The notes under the pieces are model-generated. The model did not search any database. It saw only the letters and a list, made by a program, of their open reading frames with translations, and was not told the DNA's origin. Below are positions 23,682 through 35,450 of a DNA stretch of 64,000 nucleotides, in pieces (within the stretch, counting starts at the first letter, position 1; the number at the start of each line of letters is the position of its first letter). The stretch is from Notospermus geniculatus (Eukaryota > Nemertea > Pilidiophora > Heteronemertea > Lineidae), in the NCBI GenBank assembly GCA_002633025.1, contig NMRB01000659.1, positions 98,285-162,284 of the forward strand, given 5' to 3'. The position numbers were made by a program, and so were the translations under genes.

Positions 23682-25344
23682 ATAGTTCTGCTTGGAGTCT
23701 CGCTGGAGTCTCATCATCGTGTATTTGTAGAGGCATTCCATTGTACCCAACCCCTACAATCCTCTTGTCCGTATCAGCAATCACTACGCCGACCTGGAAC
23801 AAGATCAAAGCCATTGAGTGTGCGATGTAACAGACACTGGTAGGAGAATCCTTAGGGCCTATGTTTCCGACTGCTGCTGAGACAGCATCAACAACTCCTC
23901 CCAAACCGCGCACTGCCGAACGACGAGGCGTCCGTGCACCCGTGCCGACGGGGATTTTCGTCGATGCGCGATCACGCGGTCCTGTTCCGACATGGTCACT
24001 GGGACGGAATTGGTGCCATTTTGTGAATCTATCCTTCTACAATGTCATGCACCTGTCTAGGAATCACCGATTTGTCCCTGTGGCCATATCAGAACATTCC
24101 CGGAGATGATGTTCAAGTTGTGGAAATTCTAGGCTGGTTTCCGTTTTTGTCGCGCGACTGTGAAAAGTGTTGTGTCATATAATAATAATACTTTAGTGCT
24201 AAAGAATGCGAAACGCATTTTCCAAGCAATTTAGTAAAAGGAGAAAAAAGAAACACATTACACTTCGAAGCTAGTCAACGGATATAGTTCAATCGGTGGC
24301 TAGATTGACATCAGTCTTTGGAAGTGGACAGGAGGTCCTGGGTTCGAGCACGGGCCCTTGGAGAGCTGTCAGAAGAGAATGTCAAGCACAGAGGAGGAAA
24401 AACACACAGAAGTATACTGTACACACATAGAGCTTCCGAATCGCTTCCTTCGGAAGCTGTATGTGTTTTTCCTCCTCTCTGCTTGACATTCTCTTCTGAC
24501 AGCTCTCCAAGGGCCCGTGGTTTGAGTCCCTCGGGGGTATACAAATTAAAAATGTACTTTCATTGGTTTTTATTCCATTTTTTATTGTATTTTTTCTATC
24601 GTTTGATGAGAAAATGAAATACATTTGTATCTCTCCGTTCCCAAACATTGAAGGAGACTTGGCAATTGTCTATTAACTACTGCGACGGGTCGATCGTGCG
24701 GCCAATGTAGGTCACGTACATGTACACTTGTGGCATCTCAAAGGCCTTAATTACCTACCTTATTGGCTTGCTTACTCCTTTGGGCAGCCATCGCCGCCAT
24801 CCCCATGAAGTACTCATCCCAAGACAGGTGAGTCAGGTCTCTGAAATCAACAGAGTTAGAGTTATGGGAGAACCAAGATTATAATGCTCCAGCCGGGATG
24901 CGTGCGCAATGGCGGGATTTTCTCTATCGCCAGACTCGCATCAGTAACGCGGCACGTCACCTTTGATGTGAGGACAGTGGGTCTTTGGCCTGTAGTCTAA
25001 AAGCCCCCTTAACTCTATTTGTCCCGCTTTTGTATTCTGCCTGCAAACATTAGCCAGACGAGGTAAACCTCACATTTAGGAAGCTTCTAGAATACGGCCG
25101 CATGACCCCTGACCGTCCGTTGTAGCGGGAATGTGATGGTCGGCGCGGCACATGTCAGTAGACGGTCAATTTGGCCGGCTTCTAATGACACCCCCAGGTC
25201 TAATACTCCCTCAAGCAAGAATGGTGGCGCCCTTCATTACCGGTATATCATAAGACTGTGGCGGTAGGGCCTACTGATGATGCCCGTGATGATGATTCTC
25301 TATGAATGAATAACTCACCTATTCGCAGCATCCCCTGTAGCCAT
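23682..25344 (-). CDS. Deaminase-like protein, copy C, partial (exons 1-3 only)
   Basis: Visible exons: 25344-25319 (MATGDAANR), 24840-24759 (RDLTHLSWDEYFMGMAAM...QANK) and 23793-23682 (VGVVIADTDKRIVGVGYNGM...). Exon lengths (26, 82, 112 nt) and phases equal those of copy B. No exon 4 or 5 follows before copy A begins; an assembly gap starts 29 bp after exon 3, so the gene may be complete in the genome, fused or truncated. Exon 1 is identical to that of copy B, and flanking DNA is closer to B than to A. Whether its zinc site is degenerate cannot be seen. Confidence 0.75.
24277..24548. repeat. tRNA-like SINE fragment around a perfect-looking palindrome
   Basis: At 24277-24350 a tRNA-like run shows an A-box-like TATAGTTCAATCGGTGGC and a B-box GGTTCGAGC. 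It is followed by inverted arms CGGGCCCTTGGAGAGCTGTC (24350) and GACAGCTCTCCAAGGGCCCG (24498) containing AGAGAATGTCAAGCA. It lies in the intron 2 region of copy C. Confidence 0.6.
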
Positions 25345-28276
25345 AGTCACGCCTATCCCTTAGTTAAAATCTCTCATAAACACGACAGAAACGCCGGATG
25401 GTGGCGAATTATTATCCTCAGGTCTAGGCTGCTGAACAACTGAAGTGTGAATGATGATCCTCAGGCCTAGGCTGCTGAACAACGGAAGTGTGACGTCATC
25501 TCGCAAGGGAATTAAATGTGTTTTTTAATACAGCAATTGTTAAGCACCGGGAATCCCCATCTAGAAATTTCTGGACGCCTACTCGTCCTGTCTCACAACA
25601 CTGAGAGGATTACGTGTTAATAGTATGCCGAAAGACGAGTGCTTACCTGAACCGGCTTGTTAAGAGAGATAGCGCAAACTGGCCTAGGAAGACCAACCAG
25701 CCAGGTATATCATGTATATCAAGCGCGATACACGGAATTAATTATTACCGGTAACCTTGACGACCGATGAAAAAACGAGCTCAACACGCGCATCTGCACC
25801 GACTCGTGCATGATTAATCGATTTCTTTGTGCCCGTTGCTAGGCAACCTATCTTGACTAATTTTCATATCGGTACGAAAATTCAGACCACAATTCGATTT
25901 ACAAATTCCGCGAATGGGACTTCAGTAATTAATTATACGATTTTTTAGGACTTACACTGAACAAACATTAGGCCTGCTTTGCCCATTCTTGCAGATTGAA
26001 CAAGTTTAGACAAGGAAGAAAGATAATATGATAATGTAAAGGCCTTAGGCGTGATCTATTGTTGGCCTAGTTTCTGCGGCGATAGCATGTTTCAGGTCTA
26101 GACGGCGATCGATCGATCGATCGGTTGGGCGGATGTTTAACGGACTGATAGATCTGCGGCTTCATGTGATATCCTGAAGGACGAGTTCAAACATGAATTT
26201 AATCAGTCTGTCATGTTTTCAGAGGAGGCACGAGTGTCACGACACTCAAGCGTCCCCATGGGCATTGAACAAACGTTCAATAGGCCTACCGGGTGGATAG
26301 GTCAACGTAGGCCTACATCAGTTCATAGATAATATACAAGAAGTCAACTTCCAGAATCTTGCAAATTTTCGACCCCAACCGGGGTCTTCTTCAGGCCGGC
26401 ACTTATCAGTAGAACTACCAAAAGTATTATCATTTTGTGTGTCATTTTTTGTGCTTTCTCTTTCTTTGGATATCAGTGCATAGAAGTATTATAAAGAAGG
26501 ATGGCATCAATACTTCCATGATTATTAATACTTCCATGATTGCACTTTCAGTGTAATTCCTCCAAGATTAATCCAACGGTAGAATCATCAAAAGTAATCT
26601 CCTGTGCGCTTTTCCAAATTCATCTTCCATCACAAAGTCTTTGACGGGATTCTGAGACCACGATGACAACTATAGGCCTAACTTTGAAATTATACAGATT
26701 TCACACTTATTAAACCCAGCCGTCTCTGCTATCAGACGGAGACCCCGTCAGTGCCAGTTCAAATTTCGCACTAGACTAGTCCGCTGACGTGGACGAGTTC
26801 CGCGCGCCACAATTTCAATTTCCCGCTGAAATATTTCGCGCGCTCACAGCATCTCTTTGATGACGTCATCATCGATGATTGATCGCGAAAGATTTACCAA
26901 CAAGCAATGACCTCGTGCACTGTCGTCTGCTAAGTCCGAACGTCTCTTGTTGCGGCCGTCAGTTCTGCAAATAGGCAGTGTTCGGACTATGTCGTCTGTT
27001 CGTCATGCACACTGCGGTTCGACGAAGGGAGCGAGCACTCTGATGTTCTCAGGATGATATGATAGGAACCATCTGAGAAATGAAAAACAAAAGCCAAGTT
27101 CTGATTGTGAAATATATTAAAACAGTTTTTTTACGTCAATAAATTAAGAAACTTGTCATTGATTTGTACATTCAATTGCATATTTTTTCTCTCAAAGTAT
27201 TCAGTTCCTCAACTGGAAACAGGTGCTGACTTATCGTAAGGCTGCCTCCGTCCAACAATCAGAGCAGGCCTATGGTATGGCACAATGTGATAAGAACAAT
27301 ATAAAAACAGTGGATGATGGACCAGATTTTGCACAGAATCTTTGTAGAAATAATCCAAGAAAATAATCACAGCAGCCACATGACCAGCAGCCTCATGACT
27401 ATAAATCTTGACACAGGAAATCCTGTTAACATTACGCCTGCACGATTCATGTAAAAATGCTATTGACATTTTAATCCTGCACTAAAGTCACAAAAATAGA
27501 TCATAGTGAGGCCTATAGCCGTGTTTACACCTATGCAATTTTTCCAGGCCCGGGTTCGAATTTAACCCGGATCCATTGAATTTTCTGTCCACACCTATTA
27601 TTCGTCTTACGATATTGAACGCTGGCCATGCTATTTATAGACACACCACCCATTCAATTTTAGCAGACCGACACCTGTCGGTGGGCTCAGTAAACGTTTT
27701 AGCCCGGCATTTTTCTGTCCACACCCATGAAATTGCCGGGCTAAAGTATAATCCGGATCAGACCCGCCGAGCGAAAGCGGGCTAAATTAGTCCGGCAATT
27801 TTTAATCCGGATCCGATTTTCATAGGTGTAAACGCAAAAAAGGCGAGTCAGAGCCGGGTCAGGTCCGGCAATTTCCTCAGGTGTAAACACGGCTTATGAC
27901 ACGGCCATCTTGATCTGACTGTCATGCATTCGAATTTCTGGAGATGAACCTCGTGACAATGATAAGGAGGTTTTATTAGAAATCATACTACAGAGTAACC
28001 AGATTTTATATACATTTGTATTGCATTTTCGGCACAAAAATAACGTTGTCGTCAACGTTTACGTTTATCGTTTGATTTCTAAACCTCCCCAATATGTACC
28101 ACTGACCATACGATTGAGGGCGGCCGATAACAAGAGCCCCATTGAGCTTGCACTCAGCTGAGTAAACACTTTGTAATGTGGGTGTGGTCACCGGAGATGA
28201 GTCAGAACAGTAGATATATAAAATGACGTAGAGGAAGTTGACTGTTCCTGTTTAACACCGCAATCTGTGCCCACTT
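25345..28276. other. Intergenic segment of the deaminase tandem duplication
   Basis: No gene seen. 25345-26930 is the upstream region of copy C, highly similar to 32050-34680. From about 27066 the sequence matches 17049-19130, the downstream region of copy A, so the duplication junction lies near 26930-27066. The open frames at 27209-27469 and 17392-17595 resemble each other only because of this duplication. Confidence 0.7.
27518..27898. mobile_element. MITE with AGCCGTGTTTACACCT ends
   Basis: The left end GCCGTGTTTACACCTATG and right end AGGTGTAAACACGGC are reverse complements. The interior repeats CCGGGTT/AATCCGGAT phrases. The element is absent from the matching place in the copy A unit, so it probably inserted after the duplication. 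Confidence 0.8.
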
Positions 28277-31200
28277 TTATATGTCGTCGGTAATCTGCGT
28301 CAGCGGCTGTTGTCCATCTTGCACTTCAACAAACTTGATTTCGGCTGTCCTCGTACTGGCTGTGACATCGCTGAAAAAAAGATAACTCATATATTTGCAA
28401 TTTGGTGACAGGACGCGGGTATTTTTCTTGCGCCGCTTTTTTTTCCTCCATCGCTTCGCCTCGACGACCACAAAGTACTCTGAACAAGACAACCGGTTAA
28501 CTTACGTAGTTTTAACCCCGCCTCGGGCAAGCAGTCTCTGGATACTCTCATAATCTGGAATATGGTGCGGCCCCTTAAGGTATCTCAATTCTGATATTCT
28601 GGATTGAATGAGGTCTTTTGCACACTCCTTGGTTGTCGGAAACTTGGTGGCATACATGGTGCAGCCTTTGAGGCTGACCACGGTCCGGAACAGGATGGCG
28701 TTTGAATGGGCTTCGCACACTGAAATAACGAATTTTCCAAGGGTTACGGGAGCGGGAGGGGGCATCCTCCCACAGCAGGGGTTTTTACCTCGCTCCTCTT
28801 CATCCACTCACGGTGACGAAGGGAGCGAGCAGTAAGAACGCCTGATATTCTCAGGATGGGAGGGGGGTCACAACCAGCTGCATTGCACCAGTGAGAGCAT
28901 GACTCTCATCTGTGGCAACAGGAGCAGTCAGCCGCGCGTATTACCAAAAGATGGCAGCAAGTTCTAGCGGACCAATACACAGGAAAATCCACGTGATTGG
29001 TGCTAGATCAATAATGAATGGGTCCGCTAATTTGCATTGAATTGGGCCGTAGTGACAGAATTAGAATTTGTTTGTTGAATCAAAAAACCTCGTCTAGGGG
29101 CATGAGAATGACAGAATATTTACAGTGACTGACATCTACTGGTCAACTCACAATCTCGCACCCAGAGATTAGTTACGCTCGGCCGAGGTTGATGCCGGGT
29201 CGCTACACTAATCTCTGGAGACGGCTACGCCCTAGCGGTGGCTTCGGGAACCAAAATGCAATGGCAAGTGCGTTACACACGGCGCATCCCGCTTCACTCC
29301 AAGTTTATACAGTGCGCCATGTATTGCTGTGGATTTTCCTCGATAAGTACAACAGATCCATCGAAAAAACCTTTCTAAGGACATTTTTGTGTGTAACATT
29401 TTATACTCAAGTCATCTCAAGTCATTTCAGTTCATTTGTGGTTAAAATTCGGTCTAAAACTGCACGATACCAAAAATCACAGCTAAGGCGTGATTTGGCT
29501 AGCCGTCTCCAGAGATTAGTGTAGCGACCATCAACCTCGGCCCGAGCGTAACGAATCTCTGGGTACGAGATTGGTCAACTCACTGATAGCTCCAACAGTC
29601 GGTTGACCAATAGGAGTCACTGCGGTCCAATGCCTAGCGGACCCGTTCGTGGTTGACTGAGCACCAATCAGGAGAATTTTCTTACTCGTCCGCCAGAACT
29701 TTGCTGCCGTCTTTTGGCGATAAGCGAGGCTGACTGATGAGATTTTCCGTCGAAATGAATTTTTCCCATCTAATCGGAATGCACTGATGTTTTATTGCAA
29801 TAATTTTACAGAAATTGCCTGCAACAGAGTCCCCAGAACTTCCTGTAAATTTACATATGGTACGAGTTTAGGCCTATGTTTTCCTGTATTGGTTGGACTC
29901 AATTGGATTTCCATAATGAGGCTTTCTGACAGCAATATAAAAATATAATTTGGTCAGCCTCCAGTCAAGTCTCTGTTAACATTTCTTTGAATCTGTAATT
30001 TTACAGATCCGCGTCCTGAGACTCTGCTGCAGGAATTTTCTGTAAAATCCTCTGTTATTTCAACAGTGGGACCCCTACTTACTAAGTTCTGCCTGCTCAT
30101 CGTCGGACGTTTCTTCGTCCCGTATATGTAGGGGCAGGCCATTGTACCCCAGCCCTACGATGTTGTTGTCCTCATTGGCGATAATTACGCCGACCTGGAA
30201 CAAGATCAAAACCACTGAGGACATGTGCGCGCAGGTGGACACATGAAATTATTGACAACTCTGCCACAATCAGCCGTCTGCGTCCGGCGACATGTCCGGC
30301 GACATGGGACAGACACTGGGGGTGAAAATCCTAAAGGCCCGTCTACACTATCAGCATTTCCAAAACATTTCCAAAACATCCAGTTGCAACATTTCGAAAA
30401 CACGGTTGTTTTCGGTTTGTAGCAGTGTGGACTGGACCCACAACTTTTGCAAAACAATTTGAAAACATGTTTTGATTAAATGTCGCAGAGTGTAGACCAA
30501 CGCCGGACGCGAATTTTTTTCCCAACCAGTAATAGATTCCTAACCAGTATATCCATTACGAAATGAAATTTACGAAGTGAATGGTGGGTTAACGGTTGGG
30601 TTAGTGTTAGGGTTAGGGTTAGGGTTAGTGTTGGGAGTAGTATGAGGATTAGGATTAAAATTAGGATTAGGATCTTTTGCTATATAGGTTGGGGAAAAAA
30701 GTTGGTCCTAATGGATATATGTCCGCTCCGATGGGGGATGGGGGCCTCCCCCATAAAATTTTGAAATCTAGAAGGCCGCAGACGCGATTTCCTGGTATCT
30801 CAGTATCAAAACAGAAGCCTTATTTTTGCGTTTTACTGCATGCTTACCTTCTCAAATTATTGAGGAAAAAAACAATTGGTGGTGGGGAGCAGGGGGGGGG
30901 GCACGACCCCCAAAACCCCCTGTGGTTCCGCGCCTGCCGAAACAAGCTACAGCATTTCCGAAACAGTTTTCAAAATGTTTTGTTGCAGAAATATTTTGAA
31001 AATGTTGATGGTGCAGACAGGCCATTAGGGCCTAATGTTTCCGACTGCTGCTGAGACAGCATGGTCGTATGATCTATATATCTATATATTAATACGGTAA
31101 GCCTACTCGTAGCGATTTCGCGTAATTTTTAACAACTCCGAAACTTTATCATTTTTTGTTTTTTTTATTCCATTTTTATTGTAGTTTTTCTATCGTTTGA

Positions 31201-32049
31201 TGAGAAAATAAAGTACGGAAGTTTAGAAATCAAACGATAAACGTAAACGTTAACGACAACGTTATTTTTGTACCGAAAATGCAATATAAAATCTGTTTAA
31301 TGTATAGTATGAAAAATAACGTTGTCGTAAAGTTTACGTTTGTCGTTTGATTTTCTAAACCTTCCTACTATCTCTTCCTTCCCAAACATTTGAAAGAGAC
31401 TGGGCGATTGTCTGTTGCGTCAACGACGGGTCGACCGTGCGGCCAAAATGTATAAAGGTCACGTACTATTAGGCTACAGCATTTTAAAGCTTACCTTCTC
31501 GGCTTGCTTACTCCTTTGGGCAGCCATCGCCGCCATGCCCATAAAAAACTCATCCCAAGACGGGTGAGTCAGGTCTCTGAAATCGACAGAAGGTGACTCA
31601 AGGATAGACATACGGAAAATCTCAGTGATCAAGGTTTTAAAACTTCAAATGTGGTCAGGTTGGAAGGGGTAAAACAGGACGTGCGTTTCCAACTATATAT
31701 AGCTAATGCAAGTCCTAACAATGCAGAAACCCCATGGCCAATACCTGAATACAAGTCATTGATTTGTATAAGACCGCCAGCAGAAGTGCAGACATGTGGA
31801 GTATCACCGACCTCCACATGGCATTTTCCCGCCAAAAAGATCGTCAATAGATCAGTTAGTCTTTCTTGCTTGAGGGAGTATAAGACCGGGGGTGACACCC
31901 CCCGTGTCTAATACTGTATACTCCCTCAAGCAAGAAAAATGGCGCCCTTCACTACCGGTATATCATAAAAGACTGTGGCGGTAGGGCCTACTGATGGCGA
32001 TTCTCTATGAATGAATAACTCACCTATTCGCAGCATCCCCTGTAGCCAT
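28277..32049 (-). CDS. Deaminase-like protein, copy B (DCTD family, degenerate zinc site)
   Basis: Five exons: 32049-32024, 31576-31495, 30194-30083, 28719-28506, 28370-28277, total 528 nt, 175 aa, all in frame with GT-AG borders. Domain order is as in copy A. The first zinc segment again reads C-E-A-H rather than HAE, and the second is P-T-T-K-E-C, one residue longer and without the first Cys. Y-N-G-L-P in the substrate loop is kept. The last exon is longer and differs from copy A: after RTAEIKFVEV it continues to TQITDDI. Because two diverged paralogues keep open frames and share the same unusual motif, the change predates the duplication and the proteins have probably been under selection. 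Introns contain several MITEs. Confidence 0.85.
29160..29575. mobile_element. Foldback element in copy B intron 3
   Basis: CCCAGAGATTAGTTACGCTC and GAGCGTAACGAATCTCTGGG form the ends; CACTAATCTCTGGAGACGGC (29209) pairs with GCCGTCTCCAGAGATTAGTG (29502). The interior open frame shows no homology. Confidence 0.75.
30337..31030. mobile_element. Foldback element interrupted by a second repeat
   Basis: The left part begins GGCCCGTCTACACTATCAGC with CATTTCCAAAACATTTCC phrases; the right part ends TGTTGATGGTGCAGACAGGCC. Between about 30510 and 30945 lies the dispersed GGGGG-rich repeat, apparently inserted into the first element. Confidence 0.55.
30594..30670. repeat. Interstitial telomere-like repeat
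   Basis: A short degenerate run of GTTAGG/GGTTAGGGTTAGGGTTAG units includes three exact TTAGGG copies followed by drifted TTAGGATTAGGA forms. It lies inside a transposon in copy B intron 2, so it is more likely repeat-derived than an old chromosome end. Confidence 0.75.
31217..31372. mobile_element. Foldback MITE rich in AACGTAAACG
   Basis: AGTTTAGAAATCAAACGATA at the left is mirrored by CGTTTGATTTTCTAAACCTT at the right; both arms contain AACGTAAACG and CAACGTTATT. A half copy lies at 27965-28090 in the region downstream of copy B. Confidence 0.75.
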
Positions 32050-32513
32050 AGTCGCGCCTATATCCTTGAGGTGAATCTCTCATAAACAAGACAGAAACGA
32101 CGGATCGATAGTGGCGAATTTGATAATCCTCAGGCCTAGGCTGCTGAATAACTGAAGTGTGAATGATAACCCTCAGGCCTAGGCTGCTGAACAACGGAAG
32201 TGTGACGTCATCTCGCAAGGGAATTAATGTGGTAGTCAGCAATTTTTAAGCACCGGGAATCCCCATCTAGAAATTTCTGGACGCCTGGGTCCTCCTGTAT
32301 CACAACATACTGGATTACGTAGTGCTTAGTCTATACCTGAACCGGCTTGTTAAGAGAGATAGCGTAAACTGGCCTAGGAAGCCCAACCGACCAGGTATAT
32401 CATGTATATAGCACCATCTGGTATCGAGCGCGATACACGGAATTAATTATTACCGGTAACCTTGACGACCGCTGAAAAAAACCAGCTCAACGCGCGCATC
32501 TGCACCGACACGT

Positions 32514-33052
32514 TAGACTCGGGACCCAGTCGTTGTGTCGCTCCGGCCGCCGCACTACACTCCACAAACGACTGGGAAAGCAAGCTGCAAAATCAGCGGC
32601 TAGCGTACCGACAACAACAACGGCCATCTCGACCTATGAAATTGCCCGAAAGCAATCTACTAGGGGAAATCTGGCACACTTTTGATTGGTTGTTATTGAT
32701 GAAATTTACCAGAGCCTCTCGCCCGTCTAGAATCTTTTCAAAGTCACTAGCAGGATATTTTTTTATCCGTAAGTACTGCTTATCGCACACAGCATCGAAC
32801 TTAGGTACCGGGATACCGTCCTTGGCCTCGAAAAAAGTTCCGAAATATAATCAGCTGATTTGAATCTTGCAACGAGCAGACGACGGCCGTTGAAGACGCA
32901 GTTTCTGATTGGCTGAACCCTTATGGAACTCATTCACGTTCGTTGTTGTTGTCGGTACGCTAGCCGCTGATTTTGCAGCTTGCTTTCCCAGTCGTTTGTG
33001 GAGTGTAGTGCGGCGGCCGGAGCGACACAACGACTGGGTCCCGAGTCTACGA
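32514..33052. mobile_element. Foldback element with about 110-bp arms
   Basis: GACTCGGGACCCAGTCGTTG at 32516 and CAACGACTGGGTCCCGAGTC at 33028 begin arms that stay nearly identical for about 110 bp. The two arms sit inside the region upstream of copy B that otherwise matches copy C, so this is a copy-B-specific insertion. Confidence 0.9.
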
Positions 33053-33319
33053 CACGTGCGTGAGTAATCGATTCCTTTGTGTCCGTCGCTAGGCAACCTA
33101 TTTTCAGACACCGGCATGAAAATTCAGACCACAAATTCGATTTACAAATTCCGCGTATGGGACGTCAGAAATTAATGATTCGATTTTTTAGGACTTACAC
33201 TGAACACACACTACTTTGTCCATTCTTGCAGATTGAACAAGTTTAGACAAATAAAAAAGATAATATGATAATGTAAAGGCCTTGTGCGTGATCTATTGTT
33301 GGCCTAGTTTCTGCGGCGA

Positions 33320-33650
33320 TAGCATCATCCACGTACAATGCACAATATGGGGCCCAAAATGGGTGTCATGATTGTGCTTCTGGCAGAATGGCACAATGGA
33401 TGGAAGAAAGACTGGCAATAATATTGCCCATTTTGGGCCCCAAATACTGTGCAATAATATTGTACCGTGGAAAAAACAGCTTAAAGCTGCCCATACACGA
33501 TCAATATTATTGCACAATATGAGGATCACAATGGGCAATATTATTGTCAATCTTTCTTCTAATTATCATGCTAGAAGCACACGACCACCCATTTGGGCCC
33601 CATATTGTGCAATAATATTGCGCCGTGTACGGGCGGCTTTAGGCTCCACC
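33320..33650. mobile_element. Multi-armed inverted repeat rich in CAATAATATTG
   Basis: At least four related segments alternate in orientation: GGGGCCCAAAATGGG, CCCATTTTGGGCCCC, CACAATGGGCAATATTATTG and CCCATTTGGGCCCC, with CAATAATATTG palindromes between. It lies upstream of deaminase copy B, where it interrupts sequence homologous to that upstream of copy C. Confidence 0.75.
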
Positions 33651-34679
33651 GACCCATTTGACTCCTGTCAGACGCGTTTCAGAGGGGTCCAGATAAGAGA
33701 TCTAAGATGTTGATATTGCGTAATCCTATTGTTTTCCTTCTCTGCCTAATTTATAACAAAATGAAAAATAGACTGTTGCCTTGCCAGAAAGTTATGCAGT
33801 TGAACAGAGAATTCTTTGTTATATCAAAAAACTGCTTTAAATTTTTAAATCCGATGAAAATTAACGATTTCACAATGCAAAATTTGTAGCATGTTTGGGG
33901 CGTAACCATTATGCATTCCCCCTTGCCTTGATGCACATGATTGTTTAGAGGATTGGAATGACTCACTTATAACCGGAGGGGTGCAGCTCAGATTAACCAG
34001 GTGATGTAAGATTATGTAAAATTAGTCATGTGGGAAGGTGTATTTCTGCAACATATTTCCGAAGGCCCCGTTTACCTAATGTTTCAGGTCTAGACGGCGA
34101 TCGATCGATCGGTTGGGCGGATGTTTGTATAACGGACTGATTGCCGCTTCATGTGATATCCTGAAGGACGAGTTCAAACATGAACAGTAATGTTTTCCGA
34201 GGAGGCACTATTGAAGTGAACGACACTCAAGTGTCCCCATGGGCATTGAACAAACGTTCAATAGGCCTACCGGGTGGATAGGTCAACGTATCAGGCCATA
34301 GATAATATACAAGAAATCAACTTCCAGAATCTTGCAAATTTTCGACCCCAACCGGGGTCTTCTTCAGGCCGGCACTTATCAGTAGAACTACCAAGTATTA
34401 TCATTTTGTGTGTCAATTTTTGTGTTTTCTCTTTCTTTGGATATCAGTGCATAGAAGTATTATAAAGAAGGATGGCATCAATACTTCCATGATAATTCCT
34501 TTGAAGAATTACACTGACAGTGTCTCTGCTATCAGACGGAGACCCCTCAGTGCGAGTCCAAATTTCGCGCTAGACTAGTCCGCTGACGTGGACGAGTTCC
34601 CGCTGAAATATTTCGCGCGCTCACTTTGATGACGTCATCATCGATGATAGATTGCGAAAGATTTACCAACAAGCAATGA

Positions 34680-35270
34680 CCTCGTGCGCTGTCCCATTCT
34701 GCATAATGCATCGTGTAGAAATCGCTAACCTCTTCCTACACTCTGCAGCAAGCAACCAGATTCCGTGTTCAACGCTTTGGGATTTTCTCGTGCGACCAAT
34801 CAGAAGTCTCGGTTCTCATGCGGTAATTTATTCAATACGAGTACGCCGTTCAACTTCGTAGCGGACAACACTGGCCCCCTGGCACATAATTGACTTCCAA
34901 CTGCCAGTCCTACCTCAGAATAACAAATAGTCTCCATCGAATATTGCCTTCGCGGCTTCTTTTTGAGTACTTGTAAGTCCTTGCACGGAGACTTTGCATT
35001 CGAATAAAGTTTCATCGAGCCCGCCATCTTGTCATCATACCCGAGCTGCTCTGTCGTGATTGGTTGCTATTTCTGGGACGGGGAAATCCGTTGAACACGG
35101 AATGTGGTTTGCTTGCGTGAAGGTCAAGGGAGGAGAAGCCGAGTCTTGACCTGAACTCAGTGAAGATGGCGCTGTCCATGCATGCTGCATGTACTGTCTT
35201 GCATGTCTGGCTGTCGTCTGTTCGTGCACTGCGTTGGCATGTCAGCAGTGTTTGGTCAACCATGAAATCA
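34680..35270. repeat. Inverted repeat region with a possible first exon
   Basis: GCAAGCAACCAGATTCCGTG (34750) is mirrored near 35085-35118. Between them, on the minus strand, an ATG at about 35021 opens MAGSMKLYSNAKSPCKDL and runs 38 codons to a GAG|GTAGGA donor. Its high quality as a first exon is suggestive, but I find no partner exon or recognisable family. On the plus strand another short ATG frame starts at about 35165. Confidence 0.3.
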
Positions 35271-35450
35271 TGATGAAGCGGCTTTAGGCCTACCTGTCAT
35301 AACATGCTGAAATTAACTTCTATTTGTACTGAATAAACTCTTCTTCGGATGATTGAAGGTCATTAAACTTTCGTTGAGTTTGCTTTTTGGCTTTTTTGCT
35401 GATTCTTGTTGTGCCTTGTGGGAATGTGAACTTGGGTGCTGCATCATCAG

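Noticed and set aside
22852-23913. Long frames across the N gap
   Set aside because: They are open only because N codons were read through; only the deaminase exon at 23682-23793 is real.
24277-24350. tRNA gene
   Set aside because: A-box and B-box words are present, but no full cloverleaf can be folded; it adjoins repeat sequence, so a SINE is more likely. The same holds for 41725-41905, 54801-54970 and 55965-56162.
30594-30670. Old chromosome fusion point at a telomere-like repeat
   Set aside because: The run is short, degenerate and inside a transposon in an intron.
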